Source: Aminobacter sp. HY435 (GTDB lineage Bacteria > Pseudomonadota > Alphaproteobacteria > Rhizobiales > Rhizobiaceae). Taken from it: 64,000 nucleotides of DNA. Under the pieces are notes generated by a model that saw only the letters and a program-made list of their open reading frames with translations, was not told the DNA's origin and searched no databases. Positions 62,417 to 64,000 of the stretch are shown here, in pieces. A program made the position numbers and the translations under genes. Location: positions 372,001 through 436,000 of the forward strand of contig NZ_JANKZL010000004.1 in NCBI RefSeq assembly GCF_027568395.1, in the 5' to 3' direction. Numbering within the stretch: position 1 is the stretch's first letter; each line of letters begins with the position of its first letter.

Positions 62417-62854
62417 CTATCGTGTCTCGTCCATGGGGTCATTTCCCCATTCTTTTTCTTGTTCCAAGTCCTTGATTACCTTGAAGTTAAGATCGACGAT
62501 CATCTTCCGTATTTTCACTTCTGCGAGGGCTTCTTCGGACACTTCCCGCGCGGTTTTTTCCGCAGCTTTTTGTGCCACATTGGTCGCCTCGGTCTTGAGG
62601 CCAGGTATCGTGTAAAACGCGACAACACCGATACCGATGGCAACCGCAGCAAGCACTGCCGTAACCGCCGTCAACATCACGCTCAGAAAGCTGAGATACG
62701 TCGGCAAACTCAGAGATGGTTCTTCCTGTGGCCCCGGTAGGCCGTCAACCGCATCGACAACGCCTAGAGACAAAAGCAGGTAGCAAACGACCAGGCCGCC
62801 GATGAAAACCGCGATGTACGAAACCGTCCGCACAAACCAACCCCCGACAATCAC
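62417..62854 (-). CDS. Two-helix membrane protein, first gene of the accessory operon
   Basis: The 145-residue protein has two membrane segments (about residues 10-31 and 55-82) with a short loop (PGPQEEPSLSLP) between, then a long amphipathic helical tail (ATNVAQKAAEKTAREVSEEA, LAEVKIRKMIVDLNFKVIKD). I know no family. The start is a GTG at 62854 without a good ribosome-binding site; a GTG at 62833 is an alternative. It is the first gene of the operon with the metalloprotease and Beta proteins. It could be a sensor or an effector that acts on the membrane. Confidence 0.6.
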   Translation of the reverse strand: MIVGGWFVRTVSYIAVFIGGLVVCYLLLSLGVVDAVDGLPGPQEEPSLSLPTYLSFLSVMLTAVTAVLAAVAIGIGVVAFYTIPGLKTEATNVAQKAAEKTAREVSEEALAEVKIRKMIVDLNFKVIKDLEQEKEWGNDPMDETR

Positions 62855-63028
62855 CGCATAACCAGCAGGCCCACGTTCCCCTAACGTTCCGGAAAAGCTG
62901 TACCAAGTTCACCAGATTATTCAATACCTCGGAATAGGTTACTGCCAACTTGTCGAGGCGTGTCCAAGCGCTGAGCACCAACAGAGCGGGGCGACGAGGA
63001 CGACTTACAATTGCTGGGAAACAAACAA

Positions 63029-63049
63029 GGGCCGGTCAGTGACCGGCCC
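63029..63049 (-). terminator. Terminator-like hairpin, minus strand
   Basis: A perfect 10-bp stem GGGCCGGTCA/TGACCGGCCC with a single-base loop; on the minus strand it is followed by TTGTTTGTTT. No annotated gene feeds it. Confidence 0.6.
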
Positions 63050-63210
63050 TGTGGCCTCACCCTGCGCGTACATCCGGCGTCAGGGGCAGCGCTCCGTGCC
63101 CGACCATTAACTTTTCATTAACCAACCCTCGCTAGGTTGCTCTGGAGATTGCAGATCGTCTCCACCTTTGACCACGGATGTACTGGCATGGGATGTTGAG
63201 ACGCTAGAGA

Positions 63211-63237
63211 AAGGTCGGGTTTGCCCCGGCCTTTTTT
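63211..63237 (+). terminator. Intrinsic terminator upstream of corA
   Basis: The stem AGGTCGGG/CCCCGGCCT (one G-U) with a TTTG loop is followed by TTTTTTGCTTTT. It is a strong rho-independent terminator with no known gene before it, about 110 nt ahead of corA. It may end a small RNA or attenuate corA. Confidence 0.75.
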
Positions 63238-63345
63238 GCTTTTGGAGATCATGGTGACAGGGTCTTCCCGGGGCCGGATTTGGCGCTATGGTGCACCAGC
63301 CCTCAAACAGGCGCTCACTCAACCCCAGCATCGGGAGACCCGGCG

Positions 63346-64000
63346 ATGATCAAGGCTTTCGTCGTGGAAAACGACCGGCTCCGCCCGGCGGACGGAATGG
63401 ATGCGGAACAGGATGCCATCGCCTGGGTGGATTTGTACAACCCGACCAGGGACGAAGAGGCTGCGATTGAAAAGCTGCTCGGCGTTGGCATCCCGACGCG
63501 CGAGGAGATGGAAGAGATCGAGATCTCCTCGCGGCTTTACGTCGAGGACGGCGCCTACTTCATGACCGCCACCTTGCCGTCGCAGGCCGATACGGATGAA
63601 CCGGTGATGTCGCCGGTGACCTTCGTCCTGCGCCGCAATCTGCTCGTCACCATCCGCTATCACGAGCCCAAGGCGTTCCTCGCCTTCCCGATGCGGGCTG
63701 AAAAGGCGGCCATCGGCTGTACCAGCAGCGACACCATCCTGGTCGGCCTGCTCGAAGCCATTGTCGACCGCCTGGCCGACGTGCTGGAGCGTATTTCGCG
63801 CGACGTCGAGGCGCTGTCCAAGGACATTTTCAACCCGACCGCCACCAAGGCGTCGAAGCGCGACCGAGACTTCCAGGTGATCCTCAAGGGCATCGGCCGC
63901 AAGGAGTCACTAACCGCCAACATGCGCGACAGCCTGACATCGCTGCAGCGCCTCTCCGGCTTTCTCGCCAACGCCACCACCCAGGGCAAGAATGGCAAGG
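63346..64000 (+). CDS. corA: CorA family magnesium/metal transporter (cut by window edge)
   Basis: The frame starts at the ATG at 63346, preceded by GGGAG, and runs off the right edge after about 218 codons. The N-terminal soluble domain reads MIKAFVVENDRLRPADGMDA, then AWVDLYNPTRDEEAAIEKLL, TREEMEEIEISSRLYVEDGA, RRNLLVTIRYHEPKAFLAFP and ADVLERISRDVEALSKDIFN, which is the CorA family pattern. The GMN-containing membrane helices lie beyond the window. It probably carries Mg2+ or another divalent cation inward. Confidence 0.9.
   Translation, partial: MIKAFVVENDRLRPADGMDAEQDAIAWVDLYNPTRDEEAAIEKLLGVGIPTREEMEEIEISSRLYVEDGAYFMTATLPSQADTDEPVMSPVTFVLRRNLLVTIRYHEPKAFLAFPMRAEKAAIGCTSSDTILVGLLEAIVDRLADVLERISRDVEALSKDIFNPTATKASKRDRDFQVILKGIGRKESLTANMRDSLTSLQRLSGFLANATTQGKNGK

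Larger units (their letters stand above)
62855..63345. other. Regulatory stretch upstream of accessory operon and corA
   Basis: In these 491 nt no convincing gene is seen. Two terminator-like hairpins point outward: one at 63029-63049 for leftward transcripts and one at 63211-63237 for rightward transcripts. The stretch 63100-63210 between them may encode a small RNA, but no clear promoter was found. The accessory operon promoter should lie at 62860-63020 on the minus strand. Confidence 0.4.

Noticed and set aside
62745-62981. 78-codon minus-strand frame upstream of the two-helix membrane protein
   Set aside because: It overlaps the membrane-protein gene in another frame, has a biased Arg/Cys tail, and shows no motif.
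1-64000. tRNA, rRNA, CRISPR arrays and complete insertion sequences
   Set aside because: No T-loop/acceptor pattern, regular spacer array or transposase frame was seen by eye. A tRNAscan and ISfinder run would settle it.

Overview
The window is a GC-rich chromosomal segment of an alphaproteobacterium, most likely a rhizobial member of the Hyphomicrobiales close to Mesorhizobium or Aminobacter. The reasons are the gene content (BA14K-family protein, DUF1344 and DUF1326/DUF2182 proteins, tandem extensin-like proteins, a UvrB of more than 1000 residues, a PetP/PetR-like MarR plus response-regulator pair) and the overall base composition. No rRNA, tRNA, CRISPR array or complete insertion sequence was found. 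Most of the window is ordinary core chromosome broken by small accessory pockets.

Layout. Positions 1-5.7 kb hold two extensin-like proteins, an LssY_C protein, a CNNM/CBS transporter, a flavin reductase divergent from an HxlR regulator, and a thioesterase. From 5.8 to 9.2 kb there is a catabolic pair (GMC oxidoreductase, enolase-superfamily dehydratase) followed by the remnant of a dehydrogenase gene. From 9.2 to 22.6 kb come a lipid kinase, a SemiSWEET transporter, CapA, uvrB, a dapA paralogue and an Lrp/diaminopropionate ammonia-lyase pair. From 22.8 to 27.9 kb lies a TetR-RND efflux operon with a perfect 12-bp inverted-repeat operator. From 27.9 to 31.6 kb a DUF1326-DUF2182 pair sits behind a structured leader that partly resembles a cobalamin riboswitch, followed by a cupin regulator/GNAT pair and an ETF-beta methyltransferase-like gene. 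From 31.7 to 39.2 kb are a peptidase-like hydrolase, a polysaccharide deacetylase, and a cluster of small secreted proteins (two with a shared Cys/His motif, one with two Kazal domains, one BA14K) interleaved with two cold-shock genes.

From 39.3 to 46.3 kb are an MBL hydrolase, ilvE, a MarR-response regulator-histidine kinase signalling locus, a methionine-permease remnant and a glycosyltransferase. From 46.4 to 54 kb are csaA/YbjN, ubiK, and the co-oriented lgt-midA-pgeF-M24-lipoprotein-prs run. From 54.1 to 60.7 kb are a chromate-resistance operon (TauE, rhodanese-ChrB fusion, ChrA), rplY-pth, a DHFR-like gene and ychF. The stretch 60.7-63.1 kb looks foreign: it is visibly poorer in GC and carries a tight three-gene operon (membrane protein, ImmA/IrrE-type metalloprotease, Beta-family protein). 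This is the best candidate here for an undescribed system, probably in defence or stress response. The window ends inside a CorA-type transporter gene.

A roughly 106-bp mosaic of three palindromes recurs at 19.1, 46.4 and 53.9 kb, with decayed relatives at 11.9 and 50.1 kb. In each of the three good copies the CTAG terminus of the element supplies the TAG stop codon of the adjacent gene. Three gene remnants (8.8, 14.2 and 45.0 kb) show ongoing gene decay.
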